DNA from: a virus
Reading direction: 5' to 3' (one strand)
DNA length: 28,776 nucleotides
Virus record (IMG/VR): IMGVR_UViG_3300032893_000230
Location: 1 to 28,776 of that record
A program made the translations under genes and the position numbers. Shown one piece after another: positions 7,319 to 15,234 of the stretch (position 1 is the stretch's first letter; each line of letters starts with the position of its first letter). The notes under the pieces are model-generated. The model was not told the origin of the DNA. It searched no databases and worked only from the letters and a program-made list of their open reading frames with translations.

Positions 7319-9496
7319 CTACTCCTTAGATATTGATTCCTTATTGGCTTGCGCCATCTCGTGCTCAACTTTACGCTCTTCCAGAACGTGTTTCTTGAGC
7401 TCGAGGTCATGTTCCTTATGACCCATTGCATGCCCATGCGCTACATCGACATGTTTAATAGCCAAGTCAACAGCAGCTCGGGTTTCTTCGGCATGAGCTT
7501 TCATTGCAGATACTGCCTGCTCACCTCGAGCTCGGTGCATCTCAGTCAGCACTTTCAAGAAATCCGTATCAGCCTGTTGCTTGTCAACGGCAAGTTTGCC
7601 GGCTTCAAGTTGATTATCCACCTGTTTTTGTTTCTCATCAAGAGCCATTTTGATCTGGTCATTCTTGGCTTTAAGTACCATTGGGTTCTGTGCCATCTCC
7701 TGCTGCTGCATTTTTTGCTGCATTTGCTGCTGTTGCGCAAGTTCCTGCATAAACTGATCAGCGAGCTCTTTCAACTGCTCTGAACCATTAATGTCAAAAT
7801 TATCAATGAGGACTTTAAGCCCCTTCGCATTCATGAACTGACCGAATATTGGCATAGCCTGTGACATTGATACTAGTTGCTGTAGGGATCGCGATTTTTG
7901 AATCGAGAAATTGACGCCAGCCTCGACTTTGACATTCAGGGCATTTTCATCATAGTTGAACGAAACTTGACCAGGTCCATTGACCTGCCGATAATCACGG
8001 GTGCCGTCATCTTTAACAATGGGAATAGTGCGCGGAGTGCGATAATACTTCGGAAGCATCTTAGCGATCATTTGTCCCAAATGAGACAAGGACTGCATAT
8101 AGCTTACGACATAGGGCATTGCTGCAGCATTGGATTGAGTCGCGCCTTCTACGATAGCGGTACCAGAGAGTTGATTATTATTAATGCCGAGAGAAGCATC
8201 ATAACTACCAAGAATACTTTGAGACATCTGATCGACAAGCGTAAAAGTCTGGATGACTTCTGTTGGAGGCGGTATTCGAGCAATCTCAGTCGGCGCAGGA
8301 ACAGGCGTTTTCGGATCATTATCCTTGAAAGCCTTGTAGACAAGAGTGTTAGCAATCTGAATATTCGTGTAAGCATCCAGGTAGGATTGTTCATCAGGCA
8401 GTGACTCCTTGGCGACCTTAAATTTATGCTGAACGAGATTTTCAAGTTCATTAGCAAGTGTTTGACCTGCAAAATTCTTTAACTGCTGAAGCCCCTTCAG
8501 ATGGTATATATAAGGTCTCGTCATCTGAACGAATGAACCCTGATTTGTGCCGGCGCGAATCACAATAGAGTTGCCATCTACAAAGATAAGAGGCAATCCA
8601 GGATAGTCAGTTTCGACATACTCTAAGATGCGGTTTTCAATAAATCGATATCGGCATACGATCTCGAGATCCGTCATACGCGAAGATTTAATAGCTGGAA
8701 CTTGTTGTGTAATACCGGAAGCTTCCCACTGTGCTACGAATGGCTCATATTCATCAGCGAGCATCACAGCGCCATTAGCAAGTTCTACGATTCTTTTGCG
8801 TTTCTTGTGCTTTTCGTACATATCGCAAATAAGCAAAACATCTTCTTGATTCTGGCTATAGGACCAGTTAAACCCTTCGACGTTCCTGGTGAAGTCAATG
8901 CCATTGAGATCAATCTCAGGATGCTCATCTAGGAACTGTTCTCGGGTTTGCGGAATAAGTTCAAAACAGAATCGGCCATCACCTTTATGCGGTGCGCGCG
9001 CGAGTGGATCAAAGCCAACTAAGGTGGGATCATAGCAACGGTCAAACTTAATGACTTGATTGAATGACATCGAATTTGCATATTCTGTCCAAAGTTTAAT
9101 GGCAGAAAAGCCACCGGATAGGATGTCCGTGTAAACCTGGTATTCACAAGAATTCTTATTGGCTTCAAAAATAATATGCCGAAGGTGGTCATTGACCGTT
9201 TGAATGAGCGCACCCGGAACTTGGGTGCCATCTTCGGCTGTTACATAAATACCGGGTTGCTGTTTGGAGAACTCACCCCTAAGACGAGAAATGTATGCTT
9301 CGCCAATATTGAATTCGATCTTCGGCTTCTTCAAAGCATCGAGGACCATCTTATCGTCGTCAGTTAAGGAAGTATCAAAGACAAAACGACGGAACTCATT
9401 GAATCGTTTGTAATTTGGCTGAAAATAAGAATAGGTATTTCGGACATTCTTTTTTAAGCGCTCAAGCTGATCTTGATGCTTTTTTGCCACTTCCAT
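7319..9496 (-). CDS. Portal protein, P22 gp1-like
   Basis: 725 residues, the same length as P22 gp1. The portal forms the dodecameric DNA gate at the unique head vertex and docks the terminase. Seen features are the N-terminal helix (RNTYSYFQPNYKRFNEFRRFVF), the wing/stem-like middle, a Pro-rich loop (PKTPVPAPTEIARIPPPTEVIQ), and a long C-terminal coiled, Gln-rich barrel-like region (residues about 575-725; MQELAQQQQMQQKMQQQEM). P22 has a comparable C-terminal barrel. It lies between terL and the accessory block. The start is set by a 7-bp hairpin showing AGGA in its loop. Confidence 0.88.
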   Translation of the reverse strand: MEVAKKHQDQLERLKKNVRNTYSYFQPNYKRFNEFRRFVFDTSLTDDDKMVLDALKKPKIEFNIGEAYISRLRGEFSKQQPGIYVTAEDGTQVPGALIQTVNDHLRHIIFEANKNSCEYQVYTDILSGGFSAIKLWTEYANSMSFNQVIKFDRCYDPTLVGFDPLARAPHKGDGRFCFELIPQTREQFLDEHPEIDLNGIDFTRNVEGFNWSYSQNQEDVLLICDMYEKHKKRKRIVELANGAVMLADEYEPFVAQWEASGITQQVPAIKSSRMTDLEIVCRYRFIENRILEYVETDYPGLPLIFVDGNSIVIRAGTNQGSFVQMTRPYIYHLKGLQQLKNFAGQTLANELENLVQHKFKVAKESLPDEQSYLDAYTNIQIANTLVYKAFKDNDPKTPVPAPTEIARIPPPTEVIQTFTLVDQMSQSILGSYDASLGINNNQLSGTAIVEGATQSNAAAMPYVVSYMQSLSHLGQMIAKMLPKYYRTPRTIPIVKDDGTRDYRQVNGPGQVSFNYDENALNVKVEAGVNFSIQKSRSLQQLVSMSQAMPIFGQFMNAKGLKVLIDNFDINGSEQLKELADQFMQELAQQQQMQQKMQQQEMAQNPMVLKAKNDQIKMALDEKQKQVDNQLEAGKLAVDKQQADTDFLKVLTEMHRARGEQAVSAMKAHAEETRAAVDLAIKHVDVAHGHAMGHKEHDLELKKHVLEERKVEHEMAQANKESISKE

Positions 9497-9514
9497 GTTT
9501 AAATCCTTTTAAAC
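9497..9514 (-). promoter_or_regulatory. SD-in-loop hairpin before the portal gene
   Basis: Minus-strand arms GTTTAAA and TTTAAAC (7 bp, perfect) with loop AGGA. The ATG follows without a gap. It is the twin of the element at 653-670. Confidence 0.75.
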
Positions 9515-9520
9515 AGGTGG

Positions 9521-11038
9521 TTATCGGGCCATGCGTAACTGCAACAGCCTCTTAAAATTGGTCATTATGCCACGGGCAACATTCTCTTCTTCCTGAAGTT
9601 TCTTCGGAGCCGTGGTCAAGATAATATTATCTATTATGCCTAACTTGACACCATCGTACAATGTATCGGCAATATCGTCGAAGCGGTGCGAGTCATTGGC
9701 AGTAATCTTTCGCATATGTTCCAAGACCATGGCTGTATGCTTTCCGCCCTTTGGAATGGAGACTTGACGGGCAGCGACAACAGATTGAATCTCTAGGAAT
9801 CGAGTCGTTTTATTGCCGGTTGCATGAGTGCGTTCAACATCGAATATCTGAAGGCCCCGGACATTCTTGAGGACTGATGAGAGGGTCACGCCGGTTGATT
9901 TACGTTCGATAGCAACAAGACGCGGCTTTACGGAATATCGCATGCAATTTGCATAGAAAGCCATAAACTCTTGTTCAAGGTCTTTCGGTTCAATTCGGAC
10001 CTCAATACAATCGAGCCAGTGCAGTCCAATCTGCCCAGTTTCATATTCACCATGTTTAATCTTATAGACGCCAAAGAAGCTGAAAACAGTGGCGTCGTTA
10101 TAGCTTTTGTCGGTTTCAGCGGTATCACAGGTGATAAATGTTGCAAGGATATCTGGTTCATCTTCCATCTCATAGAACCACTCTGGCTTGAAGATACCGC
10201 CTCCGGCCGGCATGGGGTCTTGCTGATATTGGCTACTGAAGACATAGGGCATTGTCTCCTGCATCTTGTGAAGTGTTGCGATGTTATGCATTTCGGGATG
10301 GAGGGCGTTACCGGCGACATCGAGTGCTGGAATGATGACCGTTTCCCATTCACCGGATGCAATGAGATTGGCTGCGAGGTCATCTTCATGAAGGCGTTGG
10401 CCAATGAAGACGATTGGGGTTTTATCCGGATCATTCAATCGGGACTGCAGAGTATTAAAGTACCAGTCGTTGATAGATTTTCGGATAGTATCTGAAGTGA
10501 CTTCTGAAGGTTTATGGATGTCGTCAATAACAATACACCCACCAAAACGGTTACCACCCTTAATACCTGCACCGCGACCTGTAATTTCGCCGTCTGCTCC
10601 TGCCGCATAAACTGAACCTCCTTGACGAGTTTCAAAGTTCCCTTGAGCTGATGTTTCATCAGACATCTGTACATCAAATATATCACGATACTCCATCATG
10701 GATACTATTTGTCTAATTGTCTTGGTTTGCTTCTTGGCGAGCCCCAAGCTGTAAGATACATAGAGAAAGTTGCTATCCGGAAACTGAGCGAGGGCCCAGG
10801 CGACGAAGTGAATGACCATTTCCGTTTTGCCATAACGCGGCGGGACGTTAATGATTAGGCGTTTGGTTTCGCCTTTAATGACCCGCATGAGGGCGCGGCA
10901 GATAGTAATATAGTGAGATTCACGGCCGTCAGGATGAGAAAGTTCAAACTTTCTCCCTGTCCGTAGGTAATAGAAAAGCTGAATAAATCGCATGAGAGAA
11001 GCTTCGAGCTGCTCTCGCGAGACAGTTTGCTCTGCCAC
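9521..11038 (-). CDS. terL: Large terminase subunit (packaging ATPase-nuclease)
   Basis: 505 residues. Walker A is PPRYGKTE (66-73), Walker B CIVIDD (168-173), and a coupling-motif-like stretch lies near VFIGQRLHEDD (210-220). The nuclease domain carries acidic residues in TCDTAETD (D305, D310), E378 in VAIERKSTG, and HRFDDIADTL (D454/D455). TerL pumps DNA through the portal and cuts the concatemer. The start is GTG at 11038, preceded by AAGGAA in a hairpin loop. The small subunit is not next to it but 8.6 kb away at 19656-20117. Confidence 0.93.
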   Translation of the reverse strand: MAEQTVSREQLEASLMRFIQLFYYLRTGRKFELSHPDGRESHYITICRALMRVIKGETKRLIINVPPRYGKTEMVIHFVAWALAQFPDSNFLYVSYSLGLAKKQTKTIRQIVSMMEYRDIFDVQMSDETSAQGNFETRQGGSVYAAGADGEITGRGAGIKGGNRFGGCIVIDDIHKPSEVTSDTIRKSINDWYFNTLQSRLNDPDKTPIVFIGQRLHEDDLAANLIASGEWETVIIPALDVAGNALHPEMHNIATLHKMQETMPYVFSSQYQQDPMPAGGGIFKPEWFYEMEDEPDILATFITCDTAETDKSYNDATVFSFFGVYKIKHGEYETGQIGLHWLDCIEVRIEPKDLEQEFMAFYANCMRYSVKPRLVAIERKSTGVTLSSVLKNVRGLQIFDVERTHATGNKTTRFLEIQSVVAARQVSIPKGGKHTAMVLEHMRKITANDSHRFDDIADTLYDGVKLGIIDNIILTTAPKKLQEEENVARGIMTNFKRLLQLRMAR

Positions 11039-11039
11039 G

Positions 11040-11055
11040 CTAACTTCCTTGTTAG
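11040..11055 (-). promoter_or_regulatory. SD-in-loop hairpin before terL
   Basis: Minus-strand arms CTAAC and GTTAG (5 bp, perfect) with loop AAGGAA, then one C and the GTG start. Confidence 0.6.
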
Positions 11056-11069
11056 ATCATTCCCTGGTC

Positions 11070-11078
11070 AGTATATCA
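11070..11078 (-). promoter_or_regulatory. Extended -10 promoter upstream of terL
   Basis: The minus strand reads TGA-TATACT, a TGn extended -10. No good -35 box is found. Start of RNA would be near 11063, about 25 bases before the terL GTG. It could be the late promoter for the virion operon. Confidence 0.4.
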
Positions 11079-11109
11079 TAATTAGGTGGGAGGCACCCTA
11101 TTCCACGTC

Positions 11110-11155
11110 ATCTAAGCTATAGTGGACGCCAGTGATCAACCTGGCCGACTTAGAT
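11110..11155 (-). repeat. Stem-loop with 7-bp outer and 5-bp inner stem
   Basis: ATCTAAG (11110-11116) and CTTAGAT (11149-11155) form a perfect 7-bp outer stem. Inside, GCCAG and CTGGC form a 5-bp hairpin. It lies between the tRNA-like element and the terL promoter, not followed by a U-tract. Role unknown. Confidence 0.5.
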
Positions 11156-11186
11156 CGTTTGGGTGTGTACTCTTCCCATAAATCGG

Positions 11187-11278
11187 AGCGGGAGATGGGA
11201 TTCAAACCCACCGTTTAGGGTAACTAGGCTTACCTAGGAAGACCTAATTCCAGTCTTTTATCCCCAATCAGGGCCCGC
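11187..11278 (-). tRNA. Degenerate class-II tRNA-like element
   Basis: About 92 bases. A tRNA-like T arm is clear (GTGGG-TTTGAAT-CCCAT), followed by CTCCCGC. The 5' end GCGGGCC pairs with this at five of seven positions. A long variable arm, GGTAA-GCCTAG-TTACC, gives the class-II (Leu/Ser/Tyr) size. The anticodon region CTGGAATTAGG resembles Leu(UAG) tRNA with insertions but does not form a clean 5-bp stem with a 7-base loop. The D arm is also poor. It may be a decayed tRNA or a tRNA mimic. No CCA is encoded. Confidence 0.4.
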
Positions 11279-11489
11279 ATAAACTGGCGGCTCTCTCTCC
11301 GTCGTCTGGTGCTAATGAACACAGGCTTTAGTCGACAATGCCTGCTCGAGTGCTCCAGGTCGGTGCCCATACTATCGCGCATGGATTCGAGAGCCATAAA
11401 TTGGCGGCCTATTTTCCCTCCTGCTTGTCTACGACTTTCACGTAGCCCCGCGACTCAAAGTCCGCCCGGAAGTATCGTCGGCCATGAAG

Positions 11490-11594
11490 CTATTTATTAA
11501 CGTTCAACTTTTCACATGGTTCTTGGGTGCCATCATAACAAGCAATAGACGGCATTGAGACCACACATAATAGAACTACTAGCAGCATTTTCAT
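11490..11594 (-). CDS. 34-residue exported peptide with C-x7-C-E motif
   Basis: The peptide has a classical signal sequence: MKMLLVVLLCVVSMPSIA followed by Cys. The mature part CYDGTQEPCEKLNVNK is 16 residues with two Cys in C-x7-C-E spacing. The Cys directly after the predicted cleavage site could be lipid-modified, though SIAC is a poor lipobox. AAGGAG lies 8 bases before the ATG. A second peptide with the same spacing is at 15910-16026. They may act in the periplasm, for example in superinfection control, but this is inference. Confidence 0.6.
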   Translation of the reverse strand: MKMLLVVLLCVVSMPSIACYDGTQEPCEKLNVNK

Positions 11595-11715
11595 TCCTAA
11601 AACTCCTTTTTTGTTAAATTGGTGGTCAATCGAATCAAGCATAAGATAGTGTGTTCATCAATTAATATAAAATTAATTTCACTTCAAATGCTAAAATCCA
11701 ATCGACCATAATATT

Positions 11716-11787
11716 TTGCGGGGGCTGGAATCGAACCAGCCGTGACGTGCTTATGAGACACGCGCGTTACCACTTCGCCACCCCGCA
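11716..11787 (-). tRNA. tRNA-Met (anticodon CAT)
   Basis: A full cloverleaf on the minus strand. Acceptor TGCGGGG/CCCCGCA, D stem GCG/CGC, anticodon stem CGTGT/GCACG with loop CTCATAA, T arm GCTGG-TTCGATT-CCAGC, discriminator A. No CCA is encoded. The CAT anticodon could also be an Ile tRNA after lysidine modification, which cannot be excluded. Confidence 0.9.
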
Positions 11788-11813
11788 ACTGCGCCTGATT
11801 CGCGCCCCACTCA

Positions 11814-11877
11814 GGCTCATGGGATGAGGGCTACCGAATTAATAGGACCCTGCGCTTAACGGTTTATTCCCCGAGCC
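11814..11877. repeat. Nested inverted repeat beside tRNA-Met
   Basis: GGCTC (11814-11818) pairs with GAGCC (11873-11877). Inside, AGGG pairs with CCCT. It fills most of the 91-base gap between tRNA-Met and the phosphoesterase stop. The tRNA-like size is suggestive, but no T loop or anticodon loop can be drawn. Confidence 0.3.
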
Positions 11878-11878
11878 G

Positions 11879-12547
11879 TCACGGAACAACATCGATTACA
11901 GTCGGAGCATTCTGATATCTATACATATAGTTCAGCGCTGCTACGTTGTGAAACATTTTATATCCAATTTGCCAATCTTTTCCACCATGGTCGTGTATGT
12001 GTCCGAAGATGTGATGCTTTAGGTTTGGCAATTGCATAACGCGATCCAATAATGTCTTGCTTCCGCATCGATCCGGAATGCCGGTTTCTTTGTCGACTTC
12101 ATCTTTATTCGTATCCAAGATGCCAAATGGCGGACCATGGGTAATGAGCACTTGGGTGTCATCTGAAATCGCTTCCCAATGAAGTGCAAGATCGTCTTCT
12201 TCTTTCATGAACGCCCAGTTATAAAACTGATTCACCCAGGGACTTCCCCAGAATTTAATTCCTTCGAGTTCCACTCCGCTATCCTGAAGGTAAATGACAT
12301 CTCTGTCGAAATGGGACTTAAGGATAAGTTGCCTATCGCTCTCCAAGCCGAAGTCATGATTGCCTGCGATGAAGATACGATGCTTAAAGCGTTCCTTGAG
12401 ACTTTCAAACCACTTACCAACGCTGATGAAATCATAATAATTCCCTCTTGGGGTAAGATCGCCTGCATGAATAAGGATATCTCCATCTGGAATGGGCACT
12501 TGCTTGTGCTTGCTATGCGTATCAGAAAGGCAGACCAATCTAACCAT
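11879..12547 (-). CDS. Metallophosphoesterase (MPPED-like)
   Basis: 222 residues, single calcineurin-like phosphoesterase domain. Metal ligands are D9 and H11 (SDTHS), D30 (HAGDL), N63/H64 (AGNHD), H137 (ITHGPP) and GHIH (182-185). The ITHGPPFGILD and DRCGSKTLLDRV stretches fit the MPPED1/MPPED2 type, with phosphodiesterase activity likely. It overlaps the upstream zinc-ribbon gene by 8 bases. A second, different phosphoesterase is at 14192-14770. With tRNA genes nearby, RNA-end repair or cleavage of a nucleotide messenger are possible roles, but no substrate can be read from the sequence. Confidence 0.88.
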   Translation of the reverse strand: MVRLVCLSDTHSKHKQVPIPDGDILIHAGDLTPRGNYYDFISVGKWFESLKERFKHRIFIAGNHDFGLESDRQLILKSHFDRDVIYLQDSGVELEGIKFWGSPWVNQFYNWAFMKEEDDLALHWEAISDDTQVLITHGPPFGILDTNKDEVDKETGIPDRCGSKTLLDRVMQLPNLKHHIFGHIHDHGGKDWQIGYKMFHNVAALNYMYRYQNAPTVIDVVP

Positions 12548-12722
12548 TTTCTTCGTCTCTAAGATAAACTTTTCTCGTCAACGAATCTAAAACTCTATTC
12601 CGGCGGCGCTTTTCTGCTTCCCAGGATTCTTTATACTTCGAAGACTCCCGGCAATCTTTGCAATCGAAGATAAATACATAGCCATGAGGACAAGTCTTGC
12701 ATTCTGAAGTCTCCAAGACCAT
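12540..12722 (-). CDS. Zinc-ribbon small protein
   Basis: 60 residues from the ATG at 12722. C-x2-C-P-H-G ... C-x2-C (CKTCPHG and CKDC) suggests one zinc site, followed by a basic Arg/Lys helix. An open frame continues upstream to 12851 but that part is the reverse reading of tRNA-Phe (its NVAQAVEQRT peptide is typical of translated tRNA). The start is therefore placed after the tRNA, though the GAGG before it is very close, so the start remains uncertain. Confidence 0.6.
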   Translation of the reverse strand: MVLETSECKTCPHGYVFIFDCKDCRESSKYKESWEAEKRRRNRVLDSLTRKVYLRDEENG

Positions 12723-12763
12723 TTCCTCATCGCGTCCAAAATAACCCTCAACTGGATAATCAT

Positions 12764-12836
<73 letters not shown>

Positions 12837-12873
12837 TTTATCTTTATTCATGATCTTTCTTCACCTTTTATGA

Positions 12874-12946
12874 TGCCCCCTGAGAGAATCGAACTCCCGC
12901 TCTTTCGCTTACAAGGCGATTGCTTTACCAACTAAGCTAAGAGGGC
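12874..12946 (-). tRNA. tRNA-Thr (anticodon TGT)
   Basis: Cloverleaf on the minus strand. Acceptor GCCCTCT/AGGGGGC with one G-U, D stem GCTT/AAGC, anticodon loop CTTGTAA, T loop TTCGATT, discriminator A. No CCA is encoded. One mismatch (A-A) at the top of the anticodon stem. Confidence 0.9.
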
Positions 12947-12953
12947 CGCTATA

Positions 12954-13346
12954 TTAGTGTTTAGTTTCCTGTTCAAAGCGCATCTGCTGATCATTCAGGG
13001 ATTCTTTCAGCTTATTTGCGATTGCTTCCCTTATATGCTGAGGCAAATTCATAATCTGCATTGCCGGATTATTTCCGCGTTCCATATTATGCTGCCATGC
13101 GGTCGTATGCAACGGCATGCCATGGATGTCAGTTCGCATTGGCTGGTTCTGTCCAAGGCCGTGAAGCATGATCGCGCGCATGTCCTTAGAAAGATGCAAG
13201 ATGTGATTGTTATCGAAGGCATCTCCATTCTTATCAACGATTACAACCCAGATATCCTCATCGCGATCCTCTAATAGCCTTACATAAAGCTGATCGGTTT
13301 CTTGTGTCTTCTTTGCGTCTTCAGTCCAAATCTTTAGCCACTTCAT
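12954..13346 (-). CDS. Unknown protein with DIWVVIVDKNGD core
   Basis: 130 residues. The centre has a short beta region (DIWVVIVDKNGDAFDNNHILHL) like that of the 66-residue protein at 6887-7087. The C-terminus is helical and charged. The start overlaps the stop of the next upstream small gene by one base (TAATG), so the two are coupled. No domain recognised. Confidence 0.65.
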   Translation of the reverse strand: MKWLKIWTEDAKKTQETDQLYVRLLEDRDEDIWVVIVDKNGDAFDNNHILHLSKDMRAIMLHGLGQNQPMRTDIHGMPLHTTAWQHNMERGNNPAMQIMNLPQHIREAIANKLKESLNDQQMRFEQETKH

Positions 13347-13486
13347 TATTTTGTCTCCAGGTCTTTTGAGATATTTTCTAGCTGATTTGTAATCCGCGTT
13401 CTTCTCTCTTCATCATGTTTCAAACACCAATAAGGAGTCCATGGAGTACCGGCCTTCTCTTCGCAATCTTTTTCAACGCACTTCAT
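13346..13486 (-). CDS. 46-residue Cys/His microprotein
   Basis: Cysteines C3 and C8 (CVEKDC) and C21-x2-H24 (CLKH) form a possible zinc site, followed by a charged helix. Start and stop codons overlap both neighbours by one base in TAATG form, which strongly supports a real coupled gene. Function unknown. Confidence 0.65.
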   Translation of the reverse strand: MKCVEKDCEEKAGTPWTPYWCLKHDEERRTRITNQLENISKDLETK

Positions 13487-13656
13487 TAGCGAGTCCTCCC
13501 GCAGACAGTGCAACGCCATCCGCCATCTTTGGTAGATGCTTTGGGGTTATGGACGCGCATCATATCGCCATATTTCTGATCTTGGTATTCATGTTTTTTG
13601 CACGAATCGCAACGCAATATTGTAGCTTTATAGTTTTTCTTCTCTTCTTTCGACAT
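13486..13656 (-). CDS. 56-residue zinc-ribbon microprotein
   Basis: C16-x2-C19 (CDSCKKH) and C49-x2-C52 (CTVCGRTR) make a four-Cys zinc ribbon. AGGAGG lies 4 bases before the ATG. The stop overlaps the next start as TAATG. Four-Cys ribbons in phage microproteins often bind nucleic acid or host proteins, but no target is visible. Confidence 0.7.
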   Translation of the reverse strand: MSKEEKKNYKATILRCDSCKKHEYQDQKYGDMMRVHNPKASTKDGGWRCTVCGRTR

Positions 13657-13664
13657 AGCTCCTC

Positions 13665-14009
13665 CTAATAATAATAAGCATATGGTTTACGGTCGACCGG
13701 CCAGATATGTTCTTGTTCAGTATCCAGGTCGATCTTTTTCAGCAACTGTTTCGTCTCGCGCTTCTTCGGTATATTGCTAAACATGCGCGTATGCCAACTC
13801 GGGCCTTTGCTATAATTGATAATAGTCTTCTGCTCTTTTGGCGTCAGACTGTCCCAAACACTTCGGCCCTGACGACTCTGCCACCAGGCTTCATCGAAGC
13901 TATAACCTTTGCGCATAAGCTTCTTGAAGAGCTTATGACACTTTAGGTTTTCTTCGTTTGACAGCCGATTGTACTTTCTTTTTATCTTTATTTTGTATGT
14001 GTCTGCCAT
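13665..14009 (-). CDS. Basic protein of unknown function
   Basis: 114 residues, strongly basic, with an N-terminal KIKIKRKYNRL and a Trp-rich middle (EAWWQSRQGRSVWDSLTPKEQ). It ends in YAYYY. It overlaps the upstream gene by 77 bases, an unusual length, but both frames look coding: the upstream one keeps the CKHCG motif before the overlap. No family recognised. Confidence 0.6.
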   Translation of the reverse strand: MADTYKIKIKRKYNRLSNEENLKCHKLFKKLMRKGYSFDEAWWQSRQGRSVWDSLTPKEQKTIINYSKGPSWHTRMFSNIPKKRETKQLLKKIDLDTEQEHIWPVDRKPYAYYY

Positions 14010-14238
14010 TGTATTTCTTCTTTAGTTTAAGCGGAAAAAGGTTCCAAACAATACTTCCGCAGTGCTTGCATCTTTTATCTTCCGTCTCCACTAACTCTGT
14101 TCTTTGGCTTACTAAAAAATCTTTCATTCGTTTACTTGCAACAAAGTCGGCAAGCTTATCCAGAAACTTATCGTTAATCTCCTTTTCAGACTTAATGATC
14201 TTCTCGATTCTGTATGAGAGGATTTTCGTTCGTTTCAT
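13933..14238 (-). CDS. Basic protein with CxxC, unknown
   Basis: 101 residues. Long charged N-terminal helix, then C57-x2-C60 (CKHCGS) and a very basic C-terminal tail. A single CxxC pair could bind zinc as a dimer. The start lies 47 bases inside the end of the phosphoesterase gene and has AGAGG upstream. Its own tail overlaps the next gene. Confidence 0.55.
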   Translation of the reverse strand: MKRTKILSYRIEKIIKSEKEINDKFLDKLADFVASKRMKDFLVSQRTELVETEDKRCKHCGSIVWNLFPLKLKKKYNGRHIQNKDKKKVQSAVKRRKPKVS

Positions 14239-14770
14239 GTATATGCCTCTGTTTAACTTGCTGTGCTCGTTTCATCACTTCATCCATGTGAAACGGCTTC
14301 ATATTGTTTTGCTCGAGACAAGCATTGAAGTAACGCTCATCTGGATCTTGATAAGGACCTTTTGTGACGAGCTTTCCGTGTAAGTGCCCGTGTACATTCA
14401 CGCCTGAACGATATCCAAATTCATTTGGATGAATCGGAATATGCGTTAAGGCCAGTACACGATTTAAGAAGAGAGCCCCGTGTAATGAATCAAAATACTC
14501 CAAATAATCAGCAGTGCTAAAGATGTCATGATTACCCAAAATAAGCTTCTTACGCCCGTGGAGTACCTTTGCAAGCCGAAGGCCTTCCCGATTAAAAGCG
14601 AAATCCCCAAGAACATAAACCAAATCAGCAGGACCGATAAGTTTATTCCAATTGTGTATGATTGTGACATTCATGTCCTCCAATGACTGAAAAGGCCTAT
14701 TCACAGGCTCAAACTGCAGCACACGCCGGTGGCCGAAATGAATATCGCTTGTGAACCAAGTTTCACTCAT
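14192..14770 (-). CDS. Metallophosphoesterase (calcineurin-like)
   Basis: 192 residues, single domain. Metal ligands are D9 and H11 (SDIHFGH), D56 (LGDFAF), N80/H81 (GNHD), H110 (ALTHIP), and H129/H131 (GHLHG). It is the short bacterial and phage type, different from the MPPED-like protein at 11879-12547. It overlaps the upstream start region by 8 bases. Substrates of phage members range from nucleotides to RNA ends, and none is indicated here. All core metal residues are present, so it should be active. Confidence 0.88.
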   Translation of the reverse strand: MSETWFTSDIHFGHRRVLQFEPVNRPFQSLEDMNVTIIHNWNKLIGPADLVYVLGDFAFNREGLRLAKVLHGRKKLILGNHDIFSTADYLEYFDSLHGALFLNRVLALTHIPIHPNEFGYRSGVNVHGHLHGKLVTKGPYQDPDERYFNACLEQNNMKPFHMDEVMKRAQQVKQRHIHETNENPLIQNREDH

Positions 14771-14903
14771 CTTTGTAATCTTCCAACTTCATGCCACCGC
14801 CAATAAAACTTGCATGCCTCTCGACCACTTCAATAATAGCATCATTGATCTCATCTGCGACCTGATTGCGAATCGCAGGAAAGGTCTCCAAGACGTAATC
14901 CAT
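14763..14903 (-). CDS. Small acidic protein, unknown; start uncertain
   Basis: 46 residues from ATG 14903, the ATG that follows AAGGAG (12 bases between). The frame is open to 15023, but the upstream part overlaps the zinc-finger end of the neighbouring gene. The conserved-looking part is ETFPAIRNQVADEINDAIIEVVERHASF, an acidic helix. No family recognised. Confidence 0.45.
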   Translation of the reverse strand: MDYVLETFPAIRNQVADEINDAIIEVVERHASFIGGGMKLEDYKDE

Positions 14904-14928
14904 CGTTAGGCGATACTCCTTGAATAAG

Positions 14929-15234
14929 TTATCCGTAGACGCTCGCCGCTTGCTTTTGACACGTTTCTCCACAATAAATCGCTCCATCTTTAGTTGGTTG
15001 ACCGCATTCAAAACAATCTTCATTTTTACTGAAGGTAATTTTATTCATCATAATCTCTTCGACATAAAGCCTCACGGTCTTGAGTTCCTGCCAACGAATG
15101 TTGAATTCATTCTTTTTTTCTGGATCTTTTTCAGTCTTCGTCATGCATTTATGGCCTTCCATCTCATCTTCGAGGTACTTGACGAAGTTCTTACAGGCAT
15201 GCTCGAAGCCCTTATCCATCTTGGATTTTCTCAT
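14929..15234 (-). CDS. Small protein with C-terminal zinc knuckle
   Basis: 101 residues from the ATG at 15234. An upstream extension to 15315 would read through DnaA boxes and is rejected. The first part is helical and charged. The end, CFECGQPTKDGAIYCGETCQKQ, is a four-Cys zinc knuckle. It is the first gene of the leftward operon, with a DnaA box only 5 bases upstream of its start, so expression and origin use may be linked. Confidence 0.6.
   Translation of the reverse strand: MRKSKMDKGFEHACKNFVKYLEDEMEGHKCMTKTEKDPEKKNEFNIRWQELKTVRLYVEEIMMNKITFSKNEDCFECGQPTKDGAIYCGETCQKQAASVYG

Larger units (their letters stand above)
11056..11489 (-). other. 434-base gene-free structured region
   Basis: No convincing gene. 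Minus-strand hairpins include CTACG-TGAAAGT-CGTAG, GACT-TTG-AGTC, CAGGC...GCCTG, GGTAA-GCCTAG-TTACC, and the long-range pair GGCTCTC/GAGAGCC (11389-11395 with 11289-11295). The motif CATAAA(C/T)TGGCGGC occurs at 11278-11291 and 11395-11408 (13 of 14 identical), and a shorter relative CATAAATCGGAGCGG at 11177-11191. The phased repeats each flank a block of about 100 bases. This suggests a large structured RNA or an array of degenerate tRNA-like units rather than protein genes. Confidence 0.4.

Noticed and set aside
7315-7437. Upstream extension of the His-rich protein
   Set aside because: It lies in the end of the portal gene, while the internal ATG has AAGGAG at normal spacing.
11309-11500. 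63-codon frame on the plus strand, and a 54-codon frame on the minus strand at the same place
   Set aside because: No good SD, and both run through tRNA-like stems and repeats, so they are unlikely to be coding.
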